This document shows, one piece after another, positions 7,329-16,728 of a stretch of 64,000 nucleotides of DNA. The first letter of the stretch is position 1. Each line of letters begins with the position of its first letter. Below the pieces are notes generated by a model, which saw only the letters and a list, made by a program, of their open reading frames with translations, had not been told where the DNA came from and did no database searches. Location: assembly GCA_003214615.1 (NCBI GenBank), contig QCLK01000002.1:1-64000 (forward strand), read 5' to 3'. A program made the translations under genes and the position numbers. The stretch comes from Pelagibacteraceae bacterium AG-414-E02. GTDB lineage: Bacteria > Pseudomonadota > Alphaproteobacteria > Pelagibacterales > Pelagibacteraceae.

Positions 7329-8777
7329 TTAATTTTTCCAAAATGAAGGAAAAAATAAAACAAGTACAGCAAACAGTTCTAGCCTACCAAGAAGCATTCC
7401 TAAAGACAAACTTAATTTAGAAAGGTTGGGCAAATTATTAAAATTACCATTAGGTCCAATAACATCACCTAAACCCGGTCCTACATTTGATATTGCTGAT
7501 GCTGAGCCAGATATAGCTGTAACAAAGTCCAAACCATTCAATGACAGAATTGTTGCTAAAATAAAAAAAATAAAAAAATAAAGAAATATAAAAGTTATTA
7601 TTGAATATATAAATTTGTTGCTAATTTTTTCATTGTTATATTTCATTGGAAATATACCACGTGGATAGACTAACTTTTTTATTTGATTTAATATGAATCT
7701 GCCAAGTATTTGAAATCGAAATATTTTTATTCCACAAGTCGTTGATCCAGCGCAGCCTCCAATAAACATTAAGAAAAGAAAAAACATTAACGGTAGTTTG
7801 CCCCATAAACTAAAATCAGAAGTTACGTAACCTGTTCCTGATAAAATTGAAACAACATTAAAGGCGGATATTCTTAAATTTTCTAAGAGACTGTATTCGC
7901 GATTGTTTAGAATTAAATAAATAAACATTAATAAAACTGAGATAATTAAAATATAAATTAAGCCTCTAATTTGTACGTCAATAAAAAATATTTTTCTGTT
8001 TCCTTTGACAAATTTTAAATAAGCTATGAAAGGTAGACTTCCCAATATTATAAAAATTATTGAGACAATTTCAATTTTTGGGTTTTGAAAGTAACCAATT
8101 GAATCGCTATAAGTTGAAAAACCTCCTGTAGCTATCGTTGTCATCGCATGTGCAATGCCATCAAAAATATTCATTCCTGCCAAACAGTAGGCAATTACGC
8201 AAGCAAAGGTTAGAGCAAGATAAATTATTGAAATTATTAAAGTTACCTCACGTGTTTTGGGTAAAATTTTTTCCGCTGTATCTGAACTTTCCATTCTAAA
8301 CAATTGCATTCCACCAATATTCAATAATGGTAGAATAGTAATTGCCATAACAATTACCCCTATACCACCGAGCCATTGTAAAATAGCTCTCCACAAAAGG
8401 ATTCCTTTTGCTGTGCTGTCCAGATTAGTAATTATTGTCGAACCAGTTGTTGTTATTCCCGACATACTTTCAAAAAAAGCATCAACAAATGATAAATTTA
8501 AATCAGAAAACAAAAACGGCAAACATCCAAAAATAGCAATACTCAACCAAGATAAAACTGTTAAAAGGAAAGCTTGTTGCAAATTTAGCTTTCTACTCTC
8601 TTCAAGGTTGGTCAGAACAAGAAGTATTCCTATAAATACAGTAATAGCTGCCGATGATAAAAAGGCGCTATTTTTCTCATCATATATAAATTGTATAAAA
8701 AACGGTATAATCATGAATACTCCTAATATTATTAGGAGTACGCCGATTGCGAAAAAAACAGTTTTGTAACTATTCAT
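7329..8777 (-). CDS. trkH: TrkH/KtrB-type potassium transporter
   Basis: 482 residues, polytopic. Four pore-loop filters are visible in order: SGITTTGSTII (about residue 112), TTIATGGFSTYSDS (about 217), SILSGTGYVTSDF (about 310) and SASAISNVGPGLG (about 430), each with the central Gly that lines a K+ pore. The protein forms the membrane channel part of the Trk/Ktr uptake system and normally works with a cytosolic TrkA/KtrA subunit, which is not in the window. The next gene is lysS on the other strand, so this gene begins a minus-strand run with ampG. Confidence 0.9.
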   Translation of the reverse strand: MNSYKTVFFAIGVLLIILGVFMIIPFFIQFIYDEKNSAFLSSAAITVFIGILLVLTNLEESRKLNLQQAFLLTVLSWLSIAIFGCLPFLFSDLNLSFVDAFFESMSGITTTGSTIITNLDSTAKGILLWRAILQWLGGIGVIVMAITILPLLNIGGMQLFRMESSDTAEKILPKTREVTLIISIIYLALTFACVIAYCLAGMNIFDGIAHAMTTIATGGFSTYSDSIGYFQNPKIEIVSIIFIILGSLPFIAYLKFVKGNRKIFFIDVQIRGLIYILIISVLLMFIYLILNNREYSLLENLRISAFNVVSILSGTGYVTSDFSLWGKLPLMFFLFLMFIGGCAGSTTCGIKIFRFQILGRFILNQIKKLVYPRGIFPMKYNNEKISNKFIYSIITFIFLYFFIFFILATILSLNGLDFVTAISGSASAISNVGPGLGDVIGPNGNFNNLPNLSKLSLSLGMLLGRLELFAVLVLFFPSFWKN

Positions 8778-8877
8778 TTTTGAAAACGGAGGTTATTTAA
8801 AAATATTTGAAATTCAACATAATAAGAACTAATTATACCTGTATTTTGCTTGTAAAATTTAATAAATCTTTTGTAAC

Positions 8878-10440
8878 GTGATTGATAATTCGATAATTCA
8901 AGCTACTAGCTCTTGGCCATTTGTTGAGGCCAGAAAACTTATTAAAGAGAGACAAAAAATTTTCGAAAAAAAAGGAAAGATCACTTTGCAAACAGGTTAT
9001 GGACCTAGTGGCCTACCACATATTGGAACTTTTGCAGAGGTAGCTAGAACTACAATGATGGTAAATGCCATAAAAAAAATTACCAACATTCCAACTGAAA
9101 TTATAACTTTTTCTGATGATATGGATGGGTTAAGAAAAATTCCAGATAATATTCCAAATAAGGAAATTTTGAAAAAAAATTTACATAAACCACTTACAAG
9201 TATACCCGACCCATTTAAAAAATTTAAAAGTTTTGGAGAACACAACAATGAAATGTTGAAAAAATTTTTGGACGAATTTAAATTTACTTATACTTTTAAA
9301 AGTTCAACCGAAACATATAAAAAAGGATTATTTAATTCTGCCCTGCTTTTAGTTCTGGAAAACTATGAAAAGATAAGAGAGATTGTTCTTCCTACACTAG
9401 GTAAAGAAAGGCAAAAAACCTATAGTCCTTTTTTGCCTGTATGTCACGAGACCGGACAAGTTTTGGAAGTTCCTATTATTGAAATAAAAAAAAAGGAGGG
9501 AAAAATTATTTATCAAGATGGTGATAAAAAAAAAGAAACAGAAGTTACAAATGGAAAATGCAAATTACAATGGAAAGTAGATTGGGCAATGAGATGGTAT
9601 GCTTTCGATGTTGATTATGAAATGTACGGAAAAGATTTAATCGAAAGTGCAATTCTATCTAGTAAAATTTGCCAAACACTTGGAAAAAAAAGCCCCAATG
9701 GTTTTGCATATGAAATGTTTTTAGATGAAAAAGGTGAAAAAATTTCTAAATCCAAAGGAAATGGAATAACAATAGAAGAATGGCTAAAATATGCTTCTCC
9801 AGAAAGTTTATCCCTATATATGTATCAAAATCCAAAAAGAGCAAAAAAACTTTATGCCGATGTCGTTCCCAAAGCCGTTGATGAATATTTAACATGCATC
9901 GATAAATTTAACGAACAAGATGATAAACAAAAACTTCTTAATCCGGCTTGGCATGTGCACAATGGAAACCCTCCAAAAGAAAAATCAATTATGCCATTTT
10001 CAGTTTTATTAAATTTAGTTGGAACAAGTAATTCTAGCGATAAAGAAGTGCTATGGAAATTTATAAAAAAAAATAAAAAAAATATTAAAGTTTCAGACCA
10101 CCCTATTCTTGATAGTTTAGTTGGCTATGCAATAAAATATTTTGAAGATGTAGTTAAACCAAATAAAAAGTATAGAAAACCCAATGATAAAGAAAAAAAA
10201 GCATTACAAGATTTGATAAAGAGACTAGAGAGTTGTAAGGAACAGATGGATCCCGAAGCTATACAAACCATTGTTTATTCAGTTGGAAAAGATAATGGAT
10301 ATAAGGAAAATTTAAGAGAGTGGTTTAAAGCAATTTACGAAATAATTTTCGGTGACCAAGATGGTCCGAGAATGGGATTTTTTATAAGTTTTTTTGGTAT
10401 AAAAGAAAGTATAGATCTGATTAACAAATATATTAAATAA
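8878..10440 (+). CDS. lysS: Class I lysyl-tRNA synthetase
   Basis: 520 residues starting at a GTG (8878); no upstream in-frame ATG is near. The class I signatures are present: HIGH-type PHIGT at residues 47-51 after GYGPSG, and KMSKS-type KISKSKGNG near residue 290. The protein charges tRNA-Lys with lysine in the cytosol. Most bacteria use an unrelated class II enzyme; the class I form is usual in alphaproteobacteria and archaea, so this is a lineage marker. Its TAA shares one base with the ATG of pyrD, so the two are translationally coupled. Confidence 0.95.
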   Translation: MIDNSIIQATSSWPFVEARKLIKERQKIFEKKGKITLQTGYGPSGLPHIGTFAEVARTTMMVNAIKKITNIPTEIITFSDDMDGLRKIPDNIPNKEILKKNLHKPLTSIPDPFKKFKSFGEHNNEMLKKFLDEFKFTYTFKSSTETYKKGLFNSALLLVLENYEKIREIVLPTLGKERQKTYSPFLPVCHETGQVLEVPIIEIKKKEGKIIYQDGDKKKETEVTNGKCKLQWKVDWAMRWYAFDVDYEMYGKDLIESAILSSKICQTLGKKSPNGFAYEMFLDEKGEKISKSKGNGITIEEWLKYASPESLSLYMYQNPKRAKKLYADVVPKAVDEYLTCIDKFNEQDDKQKLLNPAWHVHNGNPPKEKSIMPFSVLLNLVGTSNSSDKEVLWKFIKKNKKNIKVSDHPILDSLVGYAIKYFEDVVKPNKKYRKPNDKEKKALQDLIKRLESCKEQMDPEAIQTIVYSVGKDNGYKENLREWFKAIYEIIFGDQDGPRMGFFISFFGIKESIDLINKYIK

Positions 10441-11486
10441 TGTTTTCTGTCTTTAGACCTTTTTTATTTAACCTAGATCCAGAAATTGCTCACGATTTAG
10501 CTATTAAATCACTTAAATTTAATCCTCTACCTAGCAAGATGTTTGAAGTTGAAGATGAGGAAATGTTAAATATTGAATTATTAGGAAAGCAATTTCCTAA
10601 TCCGATCGGGCTTGCAGCAGGCTTTGATAAAAGCGCGGAAGCATATAATTCACTATTAAAATTAGGATTTGGTTTTGTAGAAGTTGGAACAGTTACCCCA
10701 CTAAAACAATTTGGAAATCCAAAACCAAGAATATTTAGACTTGAAAATGACCAAGCTTTAATTAATAGGCTAGGATTCAATAATGATGGAGCAGAAGTAA
10801 TAAGAGCAAGAATTAAATCAGGTCAAAAAAAAGGTATATTAGGAGTTAATATTGGGCCAAACAAAGAAACTAAAGACCAAAAAAATGACTTTTGTTTAGG
10901 GCTAAAGAATTTTTTTGATATAGCGGACTATATTACAGTTAATATTTCTTCACCAAATACAAAAGGTTTAAGAGATTTTCATGATCAAAAAAAATTGGAA
11001 GATCTTCTGGTTATTCTTAACAAAATAAAAAAAGATAATGGAACAAATATTCCTTTATTACTAAAAATTTCACCGGATATTAATAACAGTGAAATACCAG
11101 AAATTGCTAATGCGGCTATAAAAAATAATATTTCTGCAATTATACTTACAAATACTACAAATGGTAGTAGAGATAATTTAACAAGCGAATTTAAAGATGA
11201 AGAAGGTGGGCTTTCAGGAAATCCCTTGCATCAAATATCAACCAACATGATTAAAAAATTTTATAAAGAATTAAATAGTAAAATTCCTATTATAGGAGTA
11301 GGTGGTGTAAATTCTGGGAAAGCAGCGTACGAAAAAATTTTAGCAGGAGCATCACTACTCCAACTTTATACAGGCTTTATTTATAGAGGCCCTTCTACAG
11401 CAAAAGATATTAAAAAAGAATTAATCCAAATTTTAAAATCTGAAGGAATAAAAAATATAAGAGAAGCTATAGGCAAAGGTTTATAG
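10440..11486 (+). CDS. pyrD: Dihydroorotate dehydrogenase (quinone), class 2
   Basis: 348 residues. The class 2 layout is seen: an N-terminal membrane-associating helix (LFNLDPEIAHDLAI), FMN contacts at GLAAGFDKSA (about 57-66), the catalytic-serine region NISSPNTKGLRDF (about 170), ILTNTTNGSR (about 237) and the C-terminal phosphate site GVGGVNSG and GASLLQLYTGF. It oxidises dihydroorotate to orotate and passes electrons to ubiquinone at the inner membrane. Its TAG stop abuts, base to base, the stop of the convergent ccdA gene, leaving no room for a separate terminator. Confidence 0.95.
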   Translation: MFSVFRPFLFNLDPEIAHDLAIKSLKFNPLPSKMFEVEDEEMLNIELLGKQFPNPIGLAAGFDKSAEAYNSLLKLGFGFVEVGTVTPLKQFGNPKPRIFRLENDQALINRLGFNNDGAEVIRARIKSGQKKGILGVNIGPNKETKDQKNDFCLGLKNFFDIADYITVNISSPNTKGLRDFHDQKKLEDLLVILNKIKKDNGTNIPLLLKISPDINNSEIPEIANAAIKNNISAIILTNTTNGSRDNLTSEFKDEEGGLSGNPLHQISTNMIKKFYKELNSKIPIIGVGGVNSGKAAYEKILAGASLLQLYTGFIYRGPSTAKDIKKELIQILKSEGIKNIREAIGKGL

Positions 11487-12203
11487 CTAACCGATATTTC
11501 CAAGAGACGGAAAGTATTCTAGTATAAAAAATCCTAAAATTTGTAACTGACCAGTTAAAATAGCGATTCCAGTTAACAATAAAATAACACCACCAGATTT
11601 TGTTATAGTTGGGGTGTATTTTTTAAAACTTTTTGAAAATAATAAAAATTTATCGATCAAAACTCCCGAAATAATAAAAGGTATGGCCAAGCCTAAAGAA
11701 TAAAATGATAATAACAAAATACCTCTACCAATGTTTTCTTCTAATGCTGCCAAAGTTATAATTGAGCCAAGAATCGGTCCTATGCAAGGTGTCCAGCCAA
11801 AACCGAATGCCGCTCCAACAACAAATGGAAAAGCTAAGTTATTATTATATCGGTCAGTATAAATTTTTATATCTTTGTTCATGAAATTAAAATTGATAAT
11901 ACCAATTAACTGGAGAGAAAGTATTATTATGATAATACCAGCTAAGATTCTAAAAACATTCGAATTAACTAAAAAAAATTGCCCGATAAATGTTGCTGTT
12001 GAACCTAATGCTATGAAAACAAAAGAAAATCCTAAGGTAAAAAAAATTGTTTTAATAAATATTAAATTTCTTTTTTTTTCTTTTATTTTGTCAAATGATG
12101 TTCCTGAAATATAGGAAATATATCCAGGAATTAAAGGTAGTACACATGGCGACAAAAAGCTAATTAGTCCAGCCAAAAAGGCAATAGATAAGGTAGTATT
12201 CAT
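11487..12203 (-). CDS. ccdA: CcdA-like thiol-disulfide transmembrane protein
   Basis: 238 residues from the ATG at 12203, six predicted membrane helices. The first helix carries SFLSPCVLPLIPGYISY and the fourth GFGWTPCIGPIL: the two Pro-flanked cysteines that shuttle reducing power across the membrane in CcdA/DsbD. The role is likely cytochrome c maturation or periplasmic thiol reduction. An upstream in-frame ATG at 12251 would add 16 polar residues (MQYIDPVRNG...) before the first helix. I prefer the shorter form because it begins directly at the hydrophobic segment as CcdA proteins do, and because the added part coincides with a possible rpmB promoter. Confidence 0.85.
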   Translation of the reverse strand: MNTTLSIAFLAGLISFLSPCVLPLIPGYISYISGTSFDKIKEKKRNLIFIKTIFFTLGFSFVFIALGSTATFIGQFFLVNSNVFRILAGIIIIILSLQLIGIINFNFMNKDIKIYTDRYNNNLAFPFVVGAAFGFGWTPCIGPILGSIITLAALEENIGRGILLLSFYSLGLAIPFIISGVLIDKFLLFSKSFKKYTPTITKSGGVILLLTGIAILTGQLQILGFFILEYFPSLGNIG

Positions 12204-12216
12204 TAAATATATTCTC

Positions 12217-12247
12217 TTGATTCCATTTCTTACTGGATCTATATACT
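12217..12247 (+). promoter_or_regulatory. Candidate rpmB promoter
   Basis: TTGATT at 12217-12222 and TATACT at 12242-12247, spaced 19 bases, lie just upstream of rpmB. The implied start would leave only about ten bases of leader, close to the AGGA ribosome-binding site at 12252, so a weaker or different start is possible. Confidence 0.35.
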
Positions 12248-12263
12248 GCATAGGAAAATTAAT

Positions 12264-12542
12264 ATGTCAAAAAAATGCGAACTTACCGGAAAGTCTCCTT
12301 TAAAAGGTCATAGAGTTAGTCATGCTAACAACAAAATGAAAAGAAAATTTTTTCCCAACTTGAAAAATGTGACTTTTAAAAGCGATATACTGAAACGAAA
12401 TATTAGGCTTAGTGTTAGTAATTCTGCGTTAAGAACAGTAGATTATAAAGGTGGTTTAGATTTTTATTTAAAAAGTGTCAAATCATTTAGGTTATCTCCA
12501 AAAGCGAAAAAAATTAAAAATAAAATAATTGCAAAAGCTTAA
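12264..12542 (+). CDS. rpmB: 50S ribosomal protein L28
   Basis: 92 residues, the usual length for L28 in alphaproteobacteria. The N-terminus MSKKCELTGKSPLKGHRVSHANNK and the basic body with RKFFPNLKNVTFKS and ALRTVDYKGGLDFYL are typical. It has AGGA eight bases before its ATG. It is a structural protein of the large ribosomal subunit. Position beside the cobT-cobS-J protein genes matches a frequent alphaproteobacterial arrangement. The queuosine-precursor transporter follows with no real gap. Confidence 0.96.
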   Translation: MSKKCELTGKSPLKGHRVSHANNKMKRKFFPNLKNVTFKSDILKRNIRLSVSNSALRTVDYKGGLDFYLKSVKSFRLSPKAKKIKNKIIAKA

Positions 12543-12548
12543 TTGTTA

Positions 12549-13136
12549 ATGGCTAAGATAGAAAATCGTTTCTTTTTTATTTTGGCGATTTTAATGGCTT
12601 TGGTGGTTGCTCTATCTAATTATCTTGTTCAATATCCAGTAAATTATTTTGGCCTTAAAGATCTATTAACATATGGGGCTTTTAGTTATCCGGTAGCATT
12701 TTTAATTACAGATTTATCAAATAGGAGATATGGGAAAAATACTGCTAAAAAAATTGTATATTTAGGTTTTGCGCTGGGAGTTTTTTTAACACTTTATTTT
12801 TCAACAAATTATTCAAATTTAATTTCAATTAGAATTGCAATTGGCTCGGGAACGGCATTTTTAATTGCCCAATTAATTGATGTTAATATTTTCGACAAAT
12901 TAAGAAAAAAAATATGGTTTGCAGCTCCCTTAACATCATCATTAATTGGATCTAGCGTTGATACTTTTTTATTCTTTTCAATTGCATTTTATGGAACAGG
13001 TATAAACTGGGTAACCTTATCGATTGGTGATTTGTTTGTTAAGATATTCGTTGCCTTTGTAATGTTAATTCCTTTTAGAATTTTACTTTCACATATAAAA
13101 GAGATTTCAACAGTCGAAAAAAAAATTAATGTATAG
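12549..13136 (+). CDS. YhhQ/VUT-family queuosine precursor transporter
   Basis: 195 residues from the ATG at 12549; a TTG two codons earlier is an alternative. About six membrane helices; conserved VUT-family features are the polar segment [14 protein letters not shown] between helices (about residue 58), [25 protein letters not shown] near 98 and [16 protein letters not shown] near 136. Members import queuine or preQ bases for tRNA modification. It follows rpmB after six bases and its last 11 bases overlap the convergent cobT gene. Confidence 0.8.
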   Translation: MAKIENRFFFILAILMALVVALSNYLVQYPVNYFGLKDLLTYGAFSYPVAFLITDLSNRRYGKNTAKKIVYLGFALGVFLTLYFSTNYSNLISIRIAIGSGTAFLIAQLIDVNIFDKLRKKIWFAAPLTSSLIGSSVDTFLFFSIAFYGTGINWVTLSIGDLFVKIFVAFVMLIPFRILLSHIKEISTVEKKINV

Positions 13137-14928
13137 TCTTTTTATTTTTTTCAGAAAAAAGCTTAGTTAATTGATTAATCATCACATCACCAAGTTCTTG
13201 CACATCTGCTATTTTAATTGCTTTTTTATAATACCTTGTTACATCATGACCAATTCCAACAGCTAGAATTTCAATATTTGAATTTTCTTCTATCCATTTG
13301 ACAGTTTGTTTCAAATGTTTTTCTAAATAATCTCCAGAATTTACAGACAAGGTTGAATCATCAACTGGAGCTCCATCGGATATAACCATCAGTATCTTTC
13401 TTTCTTCTTTTCTTATTGCAATTCTTTTAAAAGCCCACAAAAGAGCTTCTCCATCAATATTTTCTTTTAACAAACCTTCCTTTAGCATTAAGCCAAGATT
13501 TTTTTTCGATTGTCTCCAAGGCTTATCCGCAGATTTATAAATGATATGTCTTAAGTCATTTAATCTACCTGGATTTTTAGGTTTATTTTCTAAGTTCCAT
13601 TTTTCTCTACTTTTTCCGCCCTTCCAATTTTTTGTAGTAAATCCTAAAACTTCCACCTTAACCGAACATCGTTCCAAGGTTCTTGATAAAATATCAGCAC
13701 AGATAGCAGCAACTGAAATTGGTCTTCCACGCATGGATCCAGAATTATCAATTAGAAGAGTTACTATTGTATCTTTAAATTTAGTTTCCTTTTCCATTTT
13801 GTAAGACAATGAATGAAATGGGTCTATAATAATTCTAGACAATTTTGAAGAATCTAACATGCCTTCCTCAAGATCAAATTCCCATGATCTATTTTGTTTG
13901 GCTAACAATTGTCTTTGAAGTTTATTAGCAAGTTTTGCAACTAAGCTTTGTAAATTTGTGAGCTGTTGATCTAAGTTTTTTCTAAGTCTTATAATTTCGT
14001 CGTCACTTTCTAATTCTTCAGCATTTTTCACTTCATCAAATATATTGGTGAATACTTTGTACTTTTCTTTTAATAAATTTTTTGGATTTTTTTTTATTAA
14101 AGTTGGATTTCCATCGACCTCTTCTTGTTGAGTATCTTCATTTTCATCTGAAGATTCTATGTTACTTTCTAAAACGTTTAAGTCAGATTCGCTACTTTGA
14201 TCTTGCTGGTTTTGAGATGCGCTACTTTCCTCATTATCACTGTCTGATTGGGACGAGTCATCTTTTGAAGTTTCTTGTTTTTCTTCTTGTTCTTTTGATT
14301 CTGTATCTTCAAAATCAAGATTATCAATTATATTTGCAGCTAGTTGGTCAAACTTATCTTGGTCTTCAATGCAGCTGTCTAATTCTTTTAATTTTTGCTT
14401 TAAATTTTTATCAAATAAGTCTTGCCAGAAGCTTAATACTTTTTTGGTTGTATTGTTTTGTTTTAAATCAAAAAAATGGCTTCTTAAATATAACTCAAAA
14501 GCCTCTGTTATAGGCACATCCCCTTCAGTTTTAATTTCTTCAATTTTTTTATTCTTAAATTTATTTTCGTAGCATTGAATAATGTTATTTTTAACACCTT
14601 TAAGTTTATTTGATCCTATCTTTTCGTATCTGATTTTTTCTGCAATTGCATATAGCGCCTTACTCATAGCTCCTTTTGGCTCGTTTTTAAGGTATATTTT
14701 ACCGTCTGTATATTTTATTTTTAGGGCCTCGGAGTCAGCAAAGGCTCTAAGATTAGTAAAATCTTGTAATTTTTTTAAATTTGCAACCTCCGGCAAATTT
14801 AAAGAATTTTCTTTTGAAGATAGGTTGCCACCAAATTTAATCTTAAGATCAAAATTTTCTGAAATAGCTTTTACAGTAGAGGAAACGGCAGATTTAAATC
14901 TTTCTTTTAAGAGCTCTTTATCATCCAT
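13126..14928 (-). CDS. cobT: CobT-type cobaltochelatase subunit (VWA)
   Basis: 600 residues. An N-terminal helical part is followed by a strongly acidic, Ser/Gln/Glu-rich linker (about residues 205-275) and a C-terminal von Willebrand A domain with the MIDAS motif [11 protein letters not shown] near residue 393 and a second metal-loop region ISDGAPVDD near 515. In aerobic cobalamin synthesis CobT with CobS forms the AAA+/VWA motor that drives cobalt insertion by CobN. CobN and other corrin genes are not in the window. Ten bases separate it from cobS upstream. SAR11 is known to lack full B12 synthesis, so another client may be served. Confidence 0.87.
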   Translation of the reverse strand: MDDKELLKERFKSAVSSTVKAISENFDLKIKFGGNLSSKENSLNLPEVANLKKLQDFTNLRAFADSEALKIKYTDGKIYLKNEPKGAMSKALYAIAEKIRYEKIGSNKLKGVKNNIIQCYENKFKNKKIEEIKTEGDVPITEAFELYLRSHFFDLKQNNTTKKVLSFWQDLFDKNLKQKLKELDSCIEDQDKFDQLAANIIDNLDFEDTESKEQEEKQETSKDDSSQSDSDNEESSASQNQQDQSSESDLNVLESNIESSDENEDTQQEEVDGNPTLIKKNPKNLLKEKYKVFTNIFDEVKNAEELESDDEIIRLRKNLDQQLTNLQSLVAKLANKLQRQLLAKQNRSWEFDLEEGMLDSSKLSRIIIDPFHSLSYKMEKETKFKDTIVTLLIDNSGSMRGRPISVAAICADILSRTLERCSVKVEVLGFTTKNWKGGKSREKWNLENKPKNPGRLNDLRHIIYKSADKPWRQSKKNLGLMLKEGLLKENIDGEALLWAFKRIAIRKEERKILMVISDGAPVDDSTLSVNSGDYLEKHLKQTVKWIEENSNIEILAVGIGHDVTRYYKKAIKIADVQELGDVMINQLTKLFSEKNKKTIH

Positions 14929-14937
14929 TTTAAAGAT

Positions 14938-15912
14938 TTATATTTTGATATTAATTGTAGATTCTGGCAAATCTTCACCAAAACATCTTTGATAATACTC
15001 GGCAATTATATTTTTCTCTAAATCATCACACTTATTTAAAAAAGTTACTCTAAAAGCATAACCTACATCTTTAAATATTTCCGCATTCTCCGCCCAATGT
15101 AAAACTGTTCGAGGGCTCATTACTGTAGAAATATCACCATTAATAAATCCTTTTCTCGTCAAGTCTGCAACTTTGATCATATTTGACACAAGTTCTTTAC
15201 CATCTTTGTTATTAAAACTTTTGGATTTTGCTAGAACTATTTCTAGTTCCTTATCAAACTTTAAATAATTTAAAGTTGTTATTATGTTCCATCTGTCTAG
15301 CTGTCCCTGATTTATTTGTTGAGTGCCTTGGTAAAGTCCAGTTGTATCGCCTAATCCAATAGTATTTGCTGTTGCAAACAATCTAAAAAATGGGTGTTGT
15401 TTTAAAACTTTATTTTGGTCTAATAAAGTAAAGCTTCCCTCTTTTTCAAGAACTTTTTGAATTACAAACATTACATCAGGTCGACCCGCGTCATACTCAT
15501 CAAATACTAGAGCTATAGGATTTTGTATTGACCAAGGAAGAATTCCTTCTTTAAATTCTGTAATTTGTTTACCATCTTTAATTACAATTGCATCTTTTCC
15601 AATTAAGTCAATTCGACTTACATGACTATCTAAATTAACTCTAATACATGGCCAATTTAATCTTGCTGCGACCTGTTCAATATGAGTTGATTTTCCCGTT
15701 CCATGATACCCTTGTATTAAAACACGTTTGTTATAAGCAAAACCAGATATTATTGCCAATGTTGTGTCTCTATCAAATTTATAAGTGTTATCGATTTCAG
15801 GGACGTATTCATTTTTTTTTGAAAAACCATTAACTTTCATTTCTGTATCTATTCCAAAAATTTGGTTAACAGAAATTTTCAAATCTGGGGTTAATTCATT
15901 TAGGTTAGTCAT
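14938..15912 (-). CDS. cobS: CobS-type AAA+ ATPase
   Basis: 324 residues, the family's usual length. Walker [10 protein letters not shown] at residues 68-76, Walker [16 protein letters not shown] near 140, sensor 1 [11 protein letters not shown] near 180 and a [13 protein letters not shown] arginine-finger region near 200. It hydrolyses ATP as a ring with the CobT VWA subunit to remodel a chelatase or another target. It lies one base after the J-domain gene and ten before cobT, so the three form one operon. Whether its client is a cobaltochelatase cannot be told here. Confidence 0.88.
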   Translation of the reverse strand: MTNLNELTPDLKISVNQIFGIDTEMKVNGFSKKNEYVPEIDNTYKFDRDTTLAIISGFAYNKRVLIQGYHGTGKSTHIEQVAARLNWPCIRVNLDSHVSRIDLIGKDAIVIKDGKQITEFKEGILPWSIQNPIALVFDEYDAGRPDVMFVIQKVLEKEGSFTLLDQNKVLKQHPFFRLFATANTIGLGDTTGLYQGTQQINQGQLDRWNIITTLNYLKFDKELEIVLAKSKSFNNKDGKELVSNMIKVADLTRKGFINGDISTVMSPRTVLHWAENAEIFKDVGYAFRVTFLNKCDDLEKNIIAEYYQRCFGEDLPESTINIKI

Positions 15913-15913
15913 A

Positions 15914-16429
15914 TTATTTTACCATCATTATCGTTCTTAAGTGGCTGTATGCCATAGTTATTTTTTTTAATCTATCTTCAAATTCTTTGTTACCAGAATT
16001 TCTATCAGGATGAAACTTTTTTACAAGAGTTTTAAACTTTTTTTGCACTGTGGTCCAGTCAGCACTGAATTCTAGGTCCATGAGTCTAAATGCATCTTTG
16101 TCTTTTTCTGATAATCTAAGTGTATTACCATGACGAGATGATTTTCCTTTAAACATCTTATATTTATCACTTAATGCATTATTCCACAAAATATTAAAAA
16201 AATTATCAGTAGAACCAAACTTTTGTGTAGGCCTATGCCAGGTTAAATCTGATTTTAAAAAAATTTCAAATTGAGTTTGCGTCATACCCTCAAAGTAATT
16301 CCAATTTTTGTTAAATAATTTTATATGTTCTTTGCATAGCCACTTAAATTTTCGACTATTGTCTTTTTCTATGGGGGCTTTAAATTCCCCTGTTTCTTTA
16401 CATTTCTCCCATTCGCAAATATTTTCCAT
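15914..16429 (-). CDS. J-domain co-chaperone upstream of cobS
   Basis: 171 residues. The N-terminus has a possible zinc site ([15 protein letters not shown] and WLCKEH, about residues 5-36). The C-terminal 60 residues are a J domain with the diagnostic HPD in [14 protein letters not shown] (near residue 138), which stimulates DnaK ATPase. Genes of this layout sit before cobS in many alphaproteobacteria; coupling suggests help in folding or assembling the CobS-CobT complex, an inference. It diverges from bolA across a 39-base gap that must contain both promoters. Confidence 0.85.
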   Translation of the reverse strand: MENICEWEKCKETGEFKAPIEKDNSRKFKWLCKEHIKLFNKNWNYFEGMTQTQFEIFLKSDLTWHRPTQKFGSTDNFFNILWNNALSDKYKMFKGKSSRHGNTLRLSEKDKDAFRLMDLEFSADWTTVQKKFKTLVKKFHPDRNSGNKEFEDRLKKITMAYSHLRTIMMVK

Positions 16430-16468
16430 AGTTGAAAGCTATTATATGTTTTAATACATTATAATCAA

Positions 16469-16723
16469 ATGGTTGATTTTTTAGAAGAATTAAAGAAAAA
16501 AATAATTAATAAAATTAATCCAGAAGAAATATCTTTAAAAGATAATTCATATTTGCACGAAAAGCATAAATCATTCGAAAAAAATAAATACCATTTAAAA
16601 CTTATTATAAAATCCCAAAAATTAAAAGCAGTTAATAAAATAGAAGCGCATAGATTAATTTTTTCTATTTTAGACAAGGAGATGAAGAATAATATCCACG
16701 CTTTAGAAATTGAAATTAAATAA
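16469..16723 (+). CDS. bolA: BolA-family protein
   Basis: 84 residues. The KH-like BolA fold is suggested by YLHEKHKSFEKNKYHLKLII (about 28-47) and the signature NKIEAHRLIFSIL (about 56-68), which holds the conserved His that binds Fe-S with monothiol glutaredoxin. BolA proteins take part in iron-sulfur handling and regulation. It stands alone on the plus strand, divergent from the J-protein-cobS-cobT operon and convergent with aroB five bases on. Confidence 0.85.
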   Translation: MVDFLEELKKKIINKINPEEISLKDNSYLHEKHKSFEKNKYHLKLIIKSQKLKAVNKIEAHRLIFSILDKEMKNNIHALEIEIK

Positions 16724-16728
16724 TTTTT

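Noticed and set aside
12204-12251. Longer start of ccdA
   Set aside because: Adds a polar leader and coincides with a possible rpmB promoter; start just at the first helix is more typical.
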